Shown here: in pieces, positions 24,390 through 33,775 of the stretch
Layout: every line of letters begins with the position of its first letter
How positions within the stretch are numbered: position 1 is the stretch's first letter
Assembly (NCBI GenBank): GCA_903927465.1
Contig: CAIYMY010000168.1
Coordinates: 1 to 56,976 of the forward strand
DNA: 56,976 nucleotides
Direction of reading: 5' to 3'
DNA from: an uncultured Rhodospirillales bacterium
GTDB taxonomy: Bacteria > Pseudomonadota > Alphaproteobacteria > Acetobacterales > Acetobacteraceae
The notes under the pieces: model-generated
The model's input: only the letters and a program-made list of their open reading frames with translations
Database searches by the model: none
Told to the model about the DNA's origin: nothing
Position numbers and translations under genes: made by a program

Positions 24390-25964
24390 ATGATGCGTCG
24401 TCGTCATGTACTGAAGGCGCCGGCAGCCCTTCTTGCTGCGCCACTTTCTGCGCCAGCACTGGCGCAAGCAGATACGCGCCCGGTCATCAGCATTGCGGTG
24501 CAGGAAATCACGACAAGCAATATGCTTGAGATGATGGCCGAACAATCCAATGTAGGGTCTCGCATCTTCCGAAATTTCGTAGAGCCATTGATTGATACGG
24601 ACTGGATCGGCGACATGTCGCTCCAGCCAGGTCTTGCCACAAGCTGGCGGCGCATCAGCGACAGCGTTGTTGAATTCTCACTGCGGCGGGACGTGCGATT
24701 CCATAATGGCGATGCCTTTACGGCTGAAGATGTTGTGTTTTCCTTTGGCCCGGATCGGATGTGGGGCGGTGGTCCACTTGGCAAGGAACCACCCCCGGGC
24801 GCTACGCAGATTGCGCGCCGCAGCTTCCCTGGCTTTGAACGCATGGAGGTGGTGGATAGCCATACCGTTCGCTTCATCAATAAGACACCTGATCTGACGC
24901 TGGAAGGCCAGATGGCGCGGACTGCCAGTGTCATTGCCAACCCGCGCGCTTTTGCCGCGGCGCGCAGTTGGCAGGATTGGGCGCGTCGCCCTATTGGCAC
25001 CGGGCCCTATATGGTCACGGAATTCAATCCGGATCGCATTTTGGTCCTGGATGCCTTTGATGGCCATTGGGCGGGCCGGCCACCAATCCGCCGGCTCCGT
25101 TTTGTGGAAATCCCGGAAGTCTCAAGCCGCATCAATGCGCTTCTTTCGGGCGAAGTCGATTTCGCCTGCGATATTCCGCCCGACCAGATCGCGACCATCG
25201 AACGCAATCCGCGTTTCGAAGTTGCCGGCGGTATCATCAACAACACGCGTATTACGGTATTCGATAAGACCCATGCGGTGCTTTCAAATCCGCTGATACG
25301 CCGCGCTCTCACGCATAGTATTGATCGCCAAGCCATTATTGATGCCCTTTGGGGTGGCCGGGTCAACGTACCCCGTGGGCTCAATTGGGAATACTATGCC
25401 GATATGTTCATTGGCGAACATGAAGCACCGCGCTTTGATCTTTCGGAAGCCCGGCGGTTGCTGCGGGAAGCCAATTACCGTGGTGAGCCCATTCCCTACC
25501 GTGCACTGAATAACTACTACACCAATCAAACCGCCACAGCGCAGATCCTTGTTGAGGGCTGGCGCGCGGCCGGCTTGAATGTCCAGCTTCAGATGCAGGA
25601 AAATTGGGGGCAGATCACGGCGCGTACGCCCACACGTGCCATTCGCGATTGGTCGCAGACAGCGTCCTTACCCGATCCGGTTGCGCAAATCGTTCCCAAT
25701 TGGGGCCGTAATGGCGTCGCATGGAATAATGGCGAATGGCGCAATGATGAATTCGCCACACTTGGCGACTTCCTGCAGTCCAGCGTTGATCGGGCAGCGC
25801 GCCGCCAAGCCTGGGCGCGCATGTTGCAGATCGTGGAACGGGAAGATCCTGGCTACACGGTCTTGCACCGCAATGGGAATTTTACTGCCAAACGCCGCGA
25901 TATCCGCTGGAAAGCCGGGCCAAGCTTCGTGATGGATTTCCGTGCCTCAAATTGGGGAACCTGA
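24390..25964 (+). CDS. family 5 ABC substrate-binding protein B (Dpp-like), second of three paralogues
   Basis: A 524-residue paralogue starting four bases after the stop of protein A. The leader MMRRRHVLKAPAALLAAPLSAPALA has a twin-arginine look. It has VEFSLRRDVRFHNGDAFTAEDV near residue 96, GTGPYMVTEFNPDRI and LIRRALTHSIDRQAIIDALW. The loop after AEDVVFSF is about 17 residues shorter than in A. Open frame extends upstream into the end of protein A, but the leader fixes the start at 24390 or 24393. It differs most in the ligand-facing second half (ENWGQITARTPTRAIRDWSQ). Ligand unknown. Confidence 0.8.
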   Translation: MMRRRHVLKAPAALLAAPLSAPALAQADTRPVISIAVQEITTSNMLEMMAEQSNVGSRIFRNFVEPLIDTDWIGDMSLQPGLATSWRRISDSVVEFSLRRDVRFHNGDAFTAEDVVFSFGPDRMWGGGPLGKEPPPGATQIARRSFPGFERMEVVDSHTVRFINKTPDLTLEGQMARTASVIANPRAFAAARSWQDWARRPIGTGPYMVTEFNPDRILVLDAFDGHWAGRPPIRRLRFVEIPEVSSRINALLSGEVDFACDIPPDQIATIERNPRFEVAGGIINNTRITVFDKTHAVLSNPLIRRALTHSIDRQAIIDALWGGRVNVPRGLNWEYYADMFIGEHEAPRFDLSEARRLLREANYRGEPIPYRALNNYYTNQTATAQILVEGWRAAGLNVQLQMQENWGQITARTPTRAIRDWSQTASLPDPVAQIVPNWGRNGVAWNNGEWRNDEFATLGDFLQSSVDRAARRQAWARMLQIVEREDPGYTVLHRNGNFTAKRRDIRWKAGPSFVMDFRASNWGT

Positions 25965-25967
25965 CTT

Positions 25968-27572
25968 ATGCTGATCTCTCGCCGTGCCGCCTTGCTGGCA
26001 CCTGGTCTTCTTGCGGCACCTGCGCTGGCGCAGGCGGATAATCGCCCCGTCTTGACCATCGCCGTCCAGCGGCTTTCGAATTCAAATACATTTGAACCAC
26101 CGCGCGAACAATCCAATGTTGGCTTTAGGATTCACGGGCTTTATTCGGAACAATTGATTGGCACGGATTGGCTCAGTAATGCAGCCTTGGTGCCTGGATT
26201 GGCCACATCTTGGAAGCGCGTGGATGCGCGCACGCTCGACCTTACCTTGCGGCAGAATGTCAAGTTCCACGATGGCAGTCTGCTGACAGCCGAGGATGTG
26301 GTCTTTTCCTTCAAAGAACGTCTTTTCGGCACGCAAGGCGCGACTGGCGCTGGGCGCAGCACGGTGCTGACTGGGACCGCCACGAAGGAACCGCCCGCAG
26401 AAGTTGTTGCCGTTGGCCGGCGCACCTATCCAGCGCTTGAGCGGATCGAGATCCTGGATCAGCAGACCATTCGCTTTGTCAATCGGCTTCCCGATGTGAC
26501 CTTGGAAGGACGCATCGCCCAGAGTGTAGGCGCTATCTTTTCTCGCGCTGCCTTTGGGCGGTCCGAAAGCTGGCTCTCTTGGGGGCGCACGCCTATCGGC
26601 ACTGGCCCTTATCGTATCGCGGAATTCCGCCCAGATACGCTTCTGGTTCTTGAAGCGCATGATGAATATTGGGGCGGCCGCCCACCTGCACGGCGCCTGC
26701 GCTTCGTTGAAGTGCCGGAAGTCTCCGGACGACTCAACGGGCTTTTCTCAGGTGAATATGATTTTGCCTGTGATGTGCCGCCAGATCAGATCACGGTGGT
26801 GGAACGCAATCCGCGTTTCGAGGTTTTGGGAAGCCCCATCAACAATATCCGCAAACTCGCTTTCGACAAGACGCATCCCGTTCTTGCTGATGCGCGCATC
26901 CGCCGCGCCATGACGCATGCCATAGACCGGCAAGTTCTGGTGGAGGCGCTTTGGGCAGGCCGCACCAAAATCCCGCGCGGCATGCAAATGGAAAGCTATG
27001 GGGAGATGTATCTGGCGGATTGGGAGAACCCCCGCTTTGACCCTGCCGAGGTCCGCCGACTGCTGCGTGAAGCCAATTATCGGGGCCAACCCATCCCCTA
27101 TCGCTTGCTCAATAACTACTACACCAATCAGGTCGCCAATGCGCAGATTATGGTTGAGATGTGGCGCAGTGTCGGCATCAATGTTGCAATCGAAATGAAG
27201 GAAAACTTCGCTCAGGTGACGGAACGCACGCCTGGTCGCGGTGTGCGCGATTGGTCCAATACATCAGTCTTTGGCGATCCTGTGGCGGGGCTTCTCCGCA
27301 GCTTTGGCCCCAATACCGAGGCTGAGCGCAATGGTGAATGGGCGAGTGGCGAATTCAATCAAGCCTCAACCGCGCTGGAGGCTGAAACCGACCTGAACCG
27401 CCGGCGTGAACTGTTCCGCCGCGTGCTCACTATCGTTGAACGTGAAGACCCCGGCTACATCACGCTGCACCATGCGGCGGCCTTTACCGCCAAGCGGCGC
27501 AATATCGAATGGCGCGCTTCTTCCGGCTGGGCGATGATGTTTGGCCCTGGCAATTTGCGTGTTGGCGCGTGA
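25968..27572 (+). CDS. family 5 ABC substrate-binding protein C (Dpp-like), third of three paralogues
   Basis: A 534-residue paralogue starting three bases after protein B ends. The leader is MLISRRAALLAPGLLAAPALA. Shared blocks are NRPVLTIAVQRLSNSNTFE, REQSNVGFR, FHDGSLLTAEDVVFSF, GTGPYRIAEFRPDTL and RRAMTHAIDRQVLVEALW. It looks closer to A than to B in loop length. Its stop codon overlaps the ATG of the ATPase gene (TGATG), so all three binding proteins are translationally linked to a single transporter core. The repeated triplication with preserved full length suggests selection, not decay. Confidence 0.8.
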   Translation: MLISRRAALLAPGLLAAPALAQADNRPVLTIAVQRLSNSNTFEPPREQSNVGFRIHGLYSEQLIGTDWLSNAALVPGLATSWKRVDARTLDLTLRQNVKFHDGSLLTAEDVVFSFKERLFGTQGATGAGRSTVLTGTATKEPPAEVVAVGRRTYPALERIEILDQQTIRFVNRLPDVTLEGRIAQSVGAIFSRAAFGRSESWLSWGRTPIGTGPYRIAEFRPDTLLVLEAHDEYWGGRPPARRLRFVEVPEVSGRLNGLFSGEYDFACDVPPDQITVVERNPRFEVLGSPINNIRKLAFDKTHPVLADARIRRAMTHAIDRQVLVEALWAGRTKIPRGMQMESYGEMYLADWENPRFDPAEVRRLLREANYRGQPIPYRLLNNYYTNQVANAQIMVEMWRSVGINVAIEMKENFAQVTERTPGRGVRDWSNTSVFGDPVAGLLRSFGPNTEAERNGEWASGEFNQASTALEAETDLNRRRELFRRVLTIVEREDPGYITLHHAAAFTAKRRNIEWRASSGWAMMFGPGNLRVGA

Positions 27573-28549
27573 TGCCGCTGGTCAGCCTCACCGGGCTTTC
27601 GGTTGCTTTTGACGGAGCGCCTGCCCTGCGTGGCATCGACCTTTCGGTCGCCAAGGGTGAAGCGGTTGGGCTTGTCGGCGAAAGCGGCTGCGGCAAATCG
27701 GTCACATGGCTGGCGGCGCTTGGCCTGCTGCCACCCAAGGCGCGCATCACTGGCAGCGTCATGCTGGAAGGGCAGGAATTGATCGGTGCGCCGGCGTCCA
27801 TACTTGAAAAAGTGCGTGGCGGGCGCATCGCGATGATCTTCCAAGACCCGGCAAGTAGCCTCAATCCCGTACACAGGATCGGGAAGCAGATCACGGAAGC
27901 ACTCGCGTTGCACAGGAAGATGGTGGGGCAAGCTGCTCGCAGCGAAGCCAAGCGGCTGCTTGATCTTGTTGGCATCCCAGATGCCACGCGGCGCTTGGAT
28001 GCCTATCCGCATGAATTGTCAGGCGGCCAGAATCAACGTGTCATGATTGCCATCGCACTTGCTGGGCAACCTGAATTGCTGGTGGCGGATGAACCGACCA
28101 CGGCGCTTGATGTGACGATCCAGGCGCAGATTCTTGAGCTTTTGAAAGACCTGCGGCGCCATATGGGGATGACCTTGGTGCTGATCAGTCATGATCTGGG
28201 CGTTGTGGCTGATTCTTGCGAACGTGTCGCGGTCATGTATGCCGGGCGCATTGTGGAAGAAGCACCGATCAGCCGGCTATTCTCGGCTGCCGCCCATCCC
28301 TACACACAAGGCTTGCTAGGCGCTTTGCCGCCAATGGATGGCCCGCGGCGGCGGCTTGCAGCAATACCTGGCGGTGTTCCAGAACCCTGGGCCATGCCGC
28401 CAGGCTGCGCCTTCGCCCCACGCTGCGCGCACCGGGTGGCGGCGTGTGATGCGGGCGTACCAGGATTGATACCCCTTGCCGCAAGTCACCGCGTTGCCTG
28501 CTTACAGGTGGCGCAAATGCCCATACCGCGTGAAAGCGTGCCAGCATGA
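27572..28549 (+). CDS. ABC transporter ATP-binding protein (DppD/OppD-like)
   Basis: A 325-residue OppD-type ATPase. Walker A is [19 protein letters not shown] near residue 38, the Q-loop is [11 protein letters not shown], the signature [16 protein letters not shown] carries an Asn in place of the usual Gln/Lys, and Walker B is [12 protein letters not shown]. The C-terminal region ends with the OppD/DppD-type cysteine segment [16 protein letters not shown]. The ATG at 27572 overlaps the stop of the upstream gene; in-frame codons further up lie within protein C. It forms the ATPase heterodimer with the following gene. Confidence 0.88.
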   Translation: MPLVSLTGLSVAFDGAPALRGIDLSVAKGEAVGLVGESGCGKSVTWLAALGLLPPKARITGSVMLEGQELIGAPASILEKVRGGRIAMIFQDPASSLNPVHRIGKQITEALALHRKMVGQAARSEAKRLLDLVGIPDATRRLDAYPHELSGGQNQRVMIAIALAGQPELLVADEPTTALDVTIQAQILELLKDLRRHMGMTLVLISHDLGVVADSCERVAVMYAGRIVEEAPISRLFSAAAHPYTQGLLGALPPMDGPRRRLAAIPGGVPEPWAMPPGCAFAPRCAHRVAACDAGVPGLIPLAASHRVACLQVAQMPIPRESVPA

Positions 28550-29556
28550 AACCCGGGGGCGCTCTACTGGAAGCGGAAGGCTTGGTTCGCCGTTATGCGA
28601 TGCGTCGAGGCATTATGGGCCGCGCAGTGGAAGTCCGCGCCGTGGATGGCGTTTCGCTGAAATTGGAACGTGGACGCACCCTGGGCCTGGTCGGTGAATC
28701 GGGATGTGGGAAATCCACCACCGGTCGCCTGGTGCTCGGCATGGAAACGCCTGATGCGGGGCGTGTCAGCTTTGAAGGCGCCACCATGCCGCAACCGGGC
28801 AGCGCGGCTTGGCGGAAGCTGCGCGCGCGCATGCAGATGGTTTTCCAAGACCCCTTGGGGGCTTTGGATCGCCGACTCCCCATCGCAACGCAAGTCGCTG
28901 AACCGCTTGACATCCACAATATCGGTGCGGTTTCCGAACGTGCTGCCAGGGTGGAAGCGCTGCTGCGCGCTGTGGGCCTTCGGCCAGATCAAGGCGCGCT
29001 GTACCCTCATGAGCTTTCAGGCGGTCAACGCCAGCGCGCAGTGCTTGCGCGTGCTCTGGCGACTGATCCCGCCTTGCTGGTGTGTGATGAACCGATCAGC
29101 GCGCTTGATGTTTCCATCCAGGCGCAGGTGATGAATCTTCTACTGGATCTGCAGGAGCAGTTCGGCACGTCCATGCTTTTCGTGAGCCACGATCTGCGCG
29201 CCGTTCGGCAAGTGAGCCATCGTGTCGCCGTCATGTATTTGGGCCGCATCGTGGAAGAAGGAGAACCCGATGCGGTGCTGCACGATCCGGCGCATCCATA
29301 TACACGCGCCTTGGTATCCGCCATTCCGCATCCGGGACGCATGGGGCAGCGCATGGTGCTGCAGGGCGACCCACCCAACCCTGCCGACCGGCCATCCGGT
29401 TGCGCCTTTCATCCCCGTTGCCCTGTAGCGAATAGCCTTTGTGCACGTGAAGCGCCGGTATTGAAGCCCCGTGCGGATGGGCGGCTTATCGCTTGCCATG
29501 TCGCGCATGGGGAAGTCGCCGCGGGACACGGCTTCACGGGTCAGGAGGCCGCCTGA
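28546..29556 (+). CDS. ABC transporter ATP-binding protein (DppF/OppF-like)
   Basis: A 336-residue OppF-type ATPase beginning at an ATG that overlaps the DppD-like stop. Walker A is [18 protein letters not shown] near residue 49, the signature is LSGGQRQRAVLARALA, Walker B is LLVCDEPISALDVSIQAQV, and the C-terminal cysteine segment is GCAFHPRCPVANSLC. The N-terminal RRYAMRRGIMGRAVEVRAVDGV is the OppF-type extension in which substrate is called. Partner of the preceding ATPase. Confidence 0.88.
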   Translation: MKPGGALLEAEGLVRRYAMRRGIMGRAVEVRAVDGVSLKLERGRTLGLVGESGCGKSTTGRLVLGMETPDAGRVSFEGATMPQPGSAAWRKLRARMQMVFQDPLGALDRRLPIATQVAEPLDIHNIGAVSERAARVEALLRAVGLRPDQGALYPHELSGGQRQRAVLARALATDPALLVCDEPISALDVSIQAQVMNLLLDLQEQFGTSMLFVSHDLRAVRQVSHRVAVMYLGRIVEEGEPDAVLHDPAHPYTRALVSAIPHPGRMGQRMVLQGDPPNPADRPSGCAFHPRCPVANSLCAREAPVLKPRADGRLIACHVAHGEVAAGHGFTGQEAA

Positions 29557-30489
29557 ATGCTTCGCTTCATTGCATCACGCTTGGCGCGCGCTGCGCTCAC
29601 CATCGCCATGGTGGTCACCTTCGCTTTCATTGTGCTGCGCCTTTCCGGTGATCCTGCGCAGATCATCATGGGTGCGGATGCGCCCCCTGAAGCGGTTGAT
29701 GCCTTTCGTACCGCCTGGGGGTTGGATGAACCGATTTGGGTTCAGTATTTCTCCTATTTCTGGGCCATTTTGCAGGGCGATCTGGGCCGGTCCATGCGCG
29801 ATGGGCGTGATGCCATTGTGTTGGTCACTGAACGCATTCCAGCCACGCTTGCGCTGACCTTGCCGGCACTGGCCATCAAGATATGCCTTGGCATACCGGC
29901 GGGCATTTATGCCGCGCTGCATCGCAATTCACTTGCCGATCGCGTTGTCATGATCATCGCCGTGGCAGGCTTCACAGTACCTTCCTTTGTGCTTGGCTTG
30001 CTGCTTGTTCTTTTATTTGCAGTTCAGCTTGGCTGGCTTCCATCTGGCGGGCAGGAAAGTTGGCGCCACGGCATTCTGCCGGTGATTACGCTTGGGCTTG
30101 GCGGTGCCGCCGTATTGGCGCGCTTTACGCGCAGCGCCATGCTGGAAGTCCTTGGGCAACCCTTTATCCGGACAGCGAGTGCCAAGGGCGTGCCCTGGCA
30201 CGCCGTTGTCACCGGCCATGCGCTACCGAATGCCGCAATCCCTACTGTAACCATCATCGGCTTCATGGTTGGCTCGCTGATAGCCGGTGCTGTGGTGGTT
30301 GAAAGCGTCTTTTCCTGGCCAGGTGTCGGAAGGCTTCTTGTGGTCGCCGTCGCCAACCGTGATCTCGCTGTTGTGCAATGCATTCTTTTGCTGGTGGCTA
30401 TCACCATGGTCTGCGCAAATCTGATCGTTGACTTGCTTTATGGACTGCTAGACCCGCGGCTTCGCGCTGCGCCAGGAAAGGCTGCCTGA
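29557..30489 (+). CDS. ABC transporter permease (DppB/OppB-like)
   Basis: A 310-residue inner-membrane permease starting at the base after the previous stop. The first helix is AALTIAMVVTFAFIVLRLSGDPA, with the OppB-specific GDP motif. VFSWPGVGRLLVVAVANRD near residue 252 is the conserved OppB/DppB signature, and YGLLDPRLR closes the protein. It has about six helices. It pairs with the DppC-like permease downstream. Confidence 0.88.
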   Translation: MLRFIASRLARAALTIAMVVTFAFIVLRLSGDPAQIIMGADAPPEAVDAFRTAWGLDEPIWVQYFSYFWAILQGDLGRSMRDGRDAIVLVTERIPATLALTLPALAIKICLGIPAGIYAALHRNSLADRVVMIIAVAGFTVPSFVLGLLLVLLFAVQLGWLPSGGQESWRHGILPVITLGLGGAAVLARFTRSAMLEVLGQPFIRTASAKGVPWHAVVTGHALPNAAIPTVTIIGFMVGSLIAGAVVVESVFSWPGVGRLLVVAVANRDLAVVQCILLLVAITMVCANLIVDLLYGLLDPRLRAAPGKAA

Positions 30490-30490
30490 T

Positions 30491-31369
30491 ATGCCTGAAG
30501 CGCCTCTTGTCCTGGCTGCATCCACGGCGCCCCCCAAGCGGCGCCGCGCGGCAGCGCCGGCCCTGGTCATTTTTGGCATGGCCTGGTTGATGCTGATGCT
30601 GGCGGTGGCCGTGCTTGCCGATGTGATTGCCCCTTACGCCTATACCGCACTTGATTTGCGCAACCGGCTTTCACCGCCCATTCTATTCGGGGGGACATGG
30701 ATTCACCCGCTTGGGACTGATGAATTGGGGCGGGATGTGCTATCCCGACTGATCTACTCCATCCGTACAAGCCTGCTGATTGCCTTCGGTGCCACCATCA
30801 TTGGGGCGGCGGTCGGGACCTCGCTGGGATTTCTTGCCGCGCATTTCCGTGGCTTGGTTGAGCAGGCCGTTTTGGCGCTGGTGGATTTTTCTGCATCCTT
30901 GCCCTTCCTGATTCTAGCCCTCGCGGTGCTGGCCTTCTTCGGCAATTCCCTTGGACTACTGGTCTGCCTTTTGGGCTTACATGCCTGGGAACGCTATGCG
31001 CGGATTGCGCGTGGACTTGCCTTGGCTGCTGGTGCGCAGGGCTATGCCGCTGCGGTGCGCGGGCTTGGTGCTTCGCCCTGGCGGATTTATGGGCGGCATG
31101 TGCTACCCAATATTGCCTCCACCTTGATTGTCTCCATGACGCTCGCCTTTCCTGAGGTCATCTTGCTCGAGTCAGGCCTGTCCTTCCTTGGCTTGGGTGT
31201 GCAGCCGCCAGAAACCTCGCTCGGTTCAATGGTCGGTTATGGGCGGGAGTATCTGACCCGTGCGCCCTGGATTCTTCTCACGCCCGCCAGTGTCATTGTC
31301 CTGACAACGCTGTCTGTTTCGTTGATTGGTGATTGGCTGCGTGATGGTCTTGACCCAACGCTGAGGTAG
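30491..31369 (+). CDS. ABC transporter permease (DppC/OppC-like)
   Basis: A 292-residue permease starting two bases after the DppB-like stop. It shows HPLGTDELGRDVLSRLIYSIRTSL near residue 73 (the OppC amphipathic signature), FLGLGVQPPETSLGSMVGYGREYL near 230 and the terminal GDWLRDGLDPTLR. Its cytoplasmic N-terminus is proline/arginine rich. Last gene of the 10-kb plus-strand operon that starts with the phosphonate monoester hydrolase. It ends 22 bases from the convergent NPP-type gene. Confidence 0.88.
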   Translation: MPEAPLVLAASTAPPKRRRAAAPALVIFGMAWLMLMLAVAVLADVIAPYAYTALDLRNRLSPPILFGGTWIHPLGTDELGRDVLSRLIYSIRTSLLIAFGATIIGAAVGTSLGFLAAHFRGLVEQAVLALVDFSASLPFLILALAVLAFFGNSLGLLVCLLGLHAWERYARIARGLALAAGAQGYAAAVRGLGASPWRIYGRHVLPNIASTLIVSMTLAFPEVILLESGLSFLGLGVQPPETSLGSMVGYGREYLTRAPWILLTPASVIVLTTLSVSLIGDWLRDGLDPTLR

Positions 31370-31390
31370 CATCGCGCCAAGCCTTATCCT

Positions 31391-32815
31391 TTAAGATGCG
31401 CGACGCAGTGCGGTTGGGTAAAGGCGACCAGTTGGGCCGCGCATCGCTTCAAGCACGAAGCCGCGCGGCATTTCATGCAGTTCTGCCACCGCCGTGAAAT
31501 CTGCCGAATGGTCAAAGGCGCCGCGCAATGGGCGCCCTTCCATCCCTGTAGTTTCAATGCCGAGCATGTGCAGGATTGTGGGGACGATATCCGTCAGATC
31601 GGCGGGTTCTTCCGCCACTGCGCCATGGCGAAAAGCGCCACCTTGCATCACAAGAACGGTCGCGAGTTCAGCGCGATGCAACCCACCATGCATGCCGCCG
31701 CCTTCTGGCACATCAGGCGCGTCAAAGGGCGCGGTACCCGGAAGGCCCCATTCATCCGGCCCTTCATCGCCGGCGAAAGTCGCCACCAAATCGGCGCTTC
31801 GTGCATGTGCACTGCCCAAAAGTGCTAGAGGTATGGCCTCACCCGCTGCCAAGATTGAAGGGTCCCTCGCCAAGACCGGCCCTGCCCAAGCTTGGGATGC
31901 CAGGAAGCTGGCCACTTGCGATGCCATGGCGCGGTCCTTCAGCCATATGCCAGGTGCCGCTGCGGGCGCGACCACCACATCAACATCCGGCCCCATGCCA
32001 GTGCCAGCACGGAAGCCCGCACGCTGCAGTTCTGTGCGCAAACAAAGCTTCCCTCTGCCGGTGACATGGCCATGGTCAGATAGGACAATAATGGAAATCT
32101 CCTTCGCATCAGGCTGAGCGTCTCGCCATGCGATTATCCGGCCAAGCACCGCATCCGCCGCAAGAAGAGCACGCTGCGTATGTTCGGCCCGCAATCCGCC
32201 CCAATGGAAGGAAACGTCAGGTTCGGACAACCAAAGCAGCGCAACATCCGGCTTTATCTGAGGCAGTACGTAATCGAGCAGCACGCGCCCGGCGAATTCA
32301 ACCCGCGCTATATTCGGTACCTCTGCGGGCGGCGTTGCGCCGATGGCTTCACGCACGCGGCGCGCAGTTTCGCCTTCGGTATCTTCAACATTCCAACGAA
32401 ACGCACCAAGGCGTTCTGCCGCCGGGTGAAGTAGCCGCGCTGCCCCCGCCGTGCCGGCGCTGACAAGCGCAAAGCTCAGGCCATGCGGCGCAAGGCGTTC
32501 TGCCAAGCTGGCGCGTTGCAATGGCGATTCGGCACCGGCCGCGAGCAGAAGCACATCCTCAACCAGTTTTGTCCTGAGCAGACGATCAGGCGCCACCGAC
32601 GCATCAAATAGCGTATTGGCGACAAGCCCATGTCCGCCAGGGCGACAGCCTGTGATCAGCGATGGCGTGGCCACCCGGGTTTCTGACGGGAAAATGCTTC
32701 GGGCGTGGCCGAAGCGCGTTCCGTTGGCGGAAAGCGCAAATAGGTGCGGCGTTGCAATGGCGTCGACCATATCCGGCCGTAGCCCATCCAGCGCCACCAT
32801 GATGAAGCGTGTCAT
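31391..32815 (-). CDS. nucleotide pyrophosphatase/phosphodiesterase (NPP-type, alkaline phosphatase superfamily)
   Basis: A 474-residue protein without a signal peptide. Metal Asp10 is in MVALDGLRPDM. The nucleophile region IFPSETRVATPSLITGCRP has Thr46 at the position of the NPP nucleophile, unlike the Cys of the nearby phosphonate monoester hydrolase. Distal metal residues are in IIVLSDHGHVTGRG and GGMHGGLHR. NPP enzymes cleave phosphodiesters and nucleotide pyrophosphates. Most characterised NPPs are exported; this one seems cytoplasmic, which fits an import-then-hydrolyse role beside the Dpp-like transporter. A TTG at 32830 is in frame; the ATG at 32815 fits better. Confidence 0.8.
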   Translation of the reverse strand: MTRFIMVALDGLRPDMVDAIATPHLFALSANGTRFGHARSIFPSETRVATPSLITGCRPGGHGLVANTLFDASVAPDRLLRTKLVEDVLLLAAGAESPLQRASLAERLAPHGLSFALVSAGTAGAARLLHPAAERLGAFRWNVEDTEGETARRVREAIGATPPAEVPNIARVEFAGRVLLDYVLPQIKPDVALLWLSEPDVSFHWGGLRAEHTQRALLAADAVLGRIIAWRDAQPDAKEISIIVLSDHGHVTGRGKLCLRTELQRAGFRAGTGMGPDVDVVVAPAAAPGIWLKDRAMASQVASFLASQAWAGPVLARDPSILAAGEAIPLALLGSAHARSADLVATFAGDEGPDEWGLPGTAPFDAPDVPEGGGMHGGLHRAELATVLVMQGGAFRHGAVAEEPADLTDIVPTILHMLGIETTGMEGRPLRGAFDHSADFTAVAELHEMPRGFVLEAMRGPTGRLYPTALRRAS

Positions 32816-33107
32816 GGAAATGTCATCCAAAAGAGATCGAGGGAATTTGAGGGGTGGCTTCTCGCATCAAGTCTTTTGTCAGGGTGCATGGAATTCGCCC
32901 GGGAGGCAAGATTCTCGGGCATTTTCAAGCCAAATGAAATGACTTGCTGAAAAGAAACGCAGGCCATTTTCAGGCATGGGACCAGTTCGCGACGCAAAGC
33001 TGGCCAAGCGGGCGCGACCGGATAAGAAAAATAACAAGGCCGGAGCCTAGGAGAGTAGGCAAGATTGTCATTAACCTGCGGCTACAGCGCGGGGGGCGTC
33101 GTAGCTC

Positions 33108-33404
33108 CTATTCATGTTCGCCAGTGCCGCTGCGACCATTATTATGTTTGAAGAAACTCGGCTTCAACGAAGCAGTGGTATAGGTTGCTACGGTGATGAA
33201 CGCAGCTGATATCAATAATACATGCCCGATAATACTTGCGGGCAACAGCGTGTAACTACCGATCGCCAACAGGCTGGCGACGGCCCACATAAAACCAAGA
33301 GCCTGCAACACATAGTGCCGCATGGACAAATCAGTGATGTGGCGAAGGGGGCTGACCTCAGAATTGAAGAAAAAGTTCCACGCGGAGACAATCATTCGTC
33401 GCAT
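33108..33404 (-). CDS. small two-helix membrane protein of unknown function
   Basis: Ninety-eight residues beginning MRRMIVSAWNFFFNSEVSPLR. Two hydrophobic segments follow: LQALGFMWAVASLLAIGSYTLL and SIIGHVLLISAAFITVATYT, separated by a short turn, with a charged tail ending TGEHE. The start is set by GGAG (33416-33413) before the ATG at 33404; the open frame extends 21 codons further. No known domain is recognised. It stands alone between the NPP-type gene and tRNA-Ser. A membrane location is supported; function is unknown. Confidence 0.6.
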   Translation of the reverse strand: MRRMIVSAWNFFFNSEVSPLRHITDLSMRHYVLQALGFMWAVASLLAIGSYTLLPASIIGHVLLISAAFITVATYTTASLKPSFFKHNNGRSGTGEHE

Positions 33405-33602
33405 AAATGCAACTCCAACCCTTGCCCTTCTCGCGGATAGCGCGAAATCATTTTCAAGACTGGGCATGAATTAATTAAGCGGCGACGAAAGCATTTTCAA
33501 GACCGAACGTGCCTTGCCGGCCAACAGGTCCGCCCTAAAAAACCGGAGATCCTGCCATGCAGTGGTAGTCCAGCGGGCGGAGAGAGAGGGTCACTTTGAA
33601 AC

Positions 33603-33695
33603 TGGCGGAGGGGATGGGATTCGAACCCACGATAGGACTATTAATCCTATAACGGTTTAGCAAACCGCCGCCTTCGGCCACTCGGCCACCCCTCC
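33603..33695 (-). tRNA. tRNA-Ser (GCT anticodon)
   Basis: Minus strand, 93 nt including an encoded CCA. The acceptor stem is GGAGGGG (33695-33689) with CCCCTCC, discriminator G, then CCA at 33605-33603. The anticodon loop TTGCTAA gives GCT. A long variable arm (TTATAGGATTAATAGTCCTA region) marks a class II serine tRNA, and the T arm contains GGGTTCGAATCCC. It reads AGC/AGT codons. Confidence 0.96.
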
Positions 33696-33775
33696 GCAGG
33701 AGTGGAAGTCACACGGCGTTGCAACAACCCGCTTCTAGTGCCGCGGCGGCGCAGCGTCAAACCCGAAACTTCGGG

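Noticed and set aside
32816-33107. 292-bp gap upstream of the NPP-type gene searched for PhoB sites and small genes
   Set aside because: Only a 5/7 half-site with a poor partner was found, and no frame with a ribosome site or domain.
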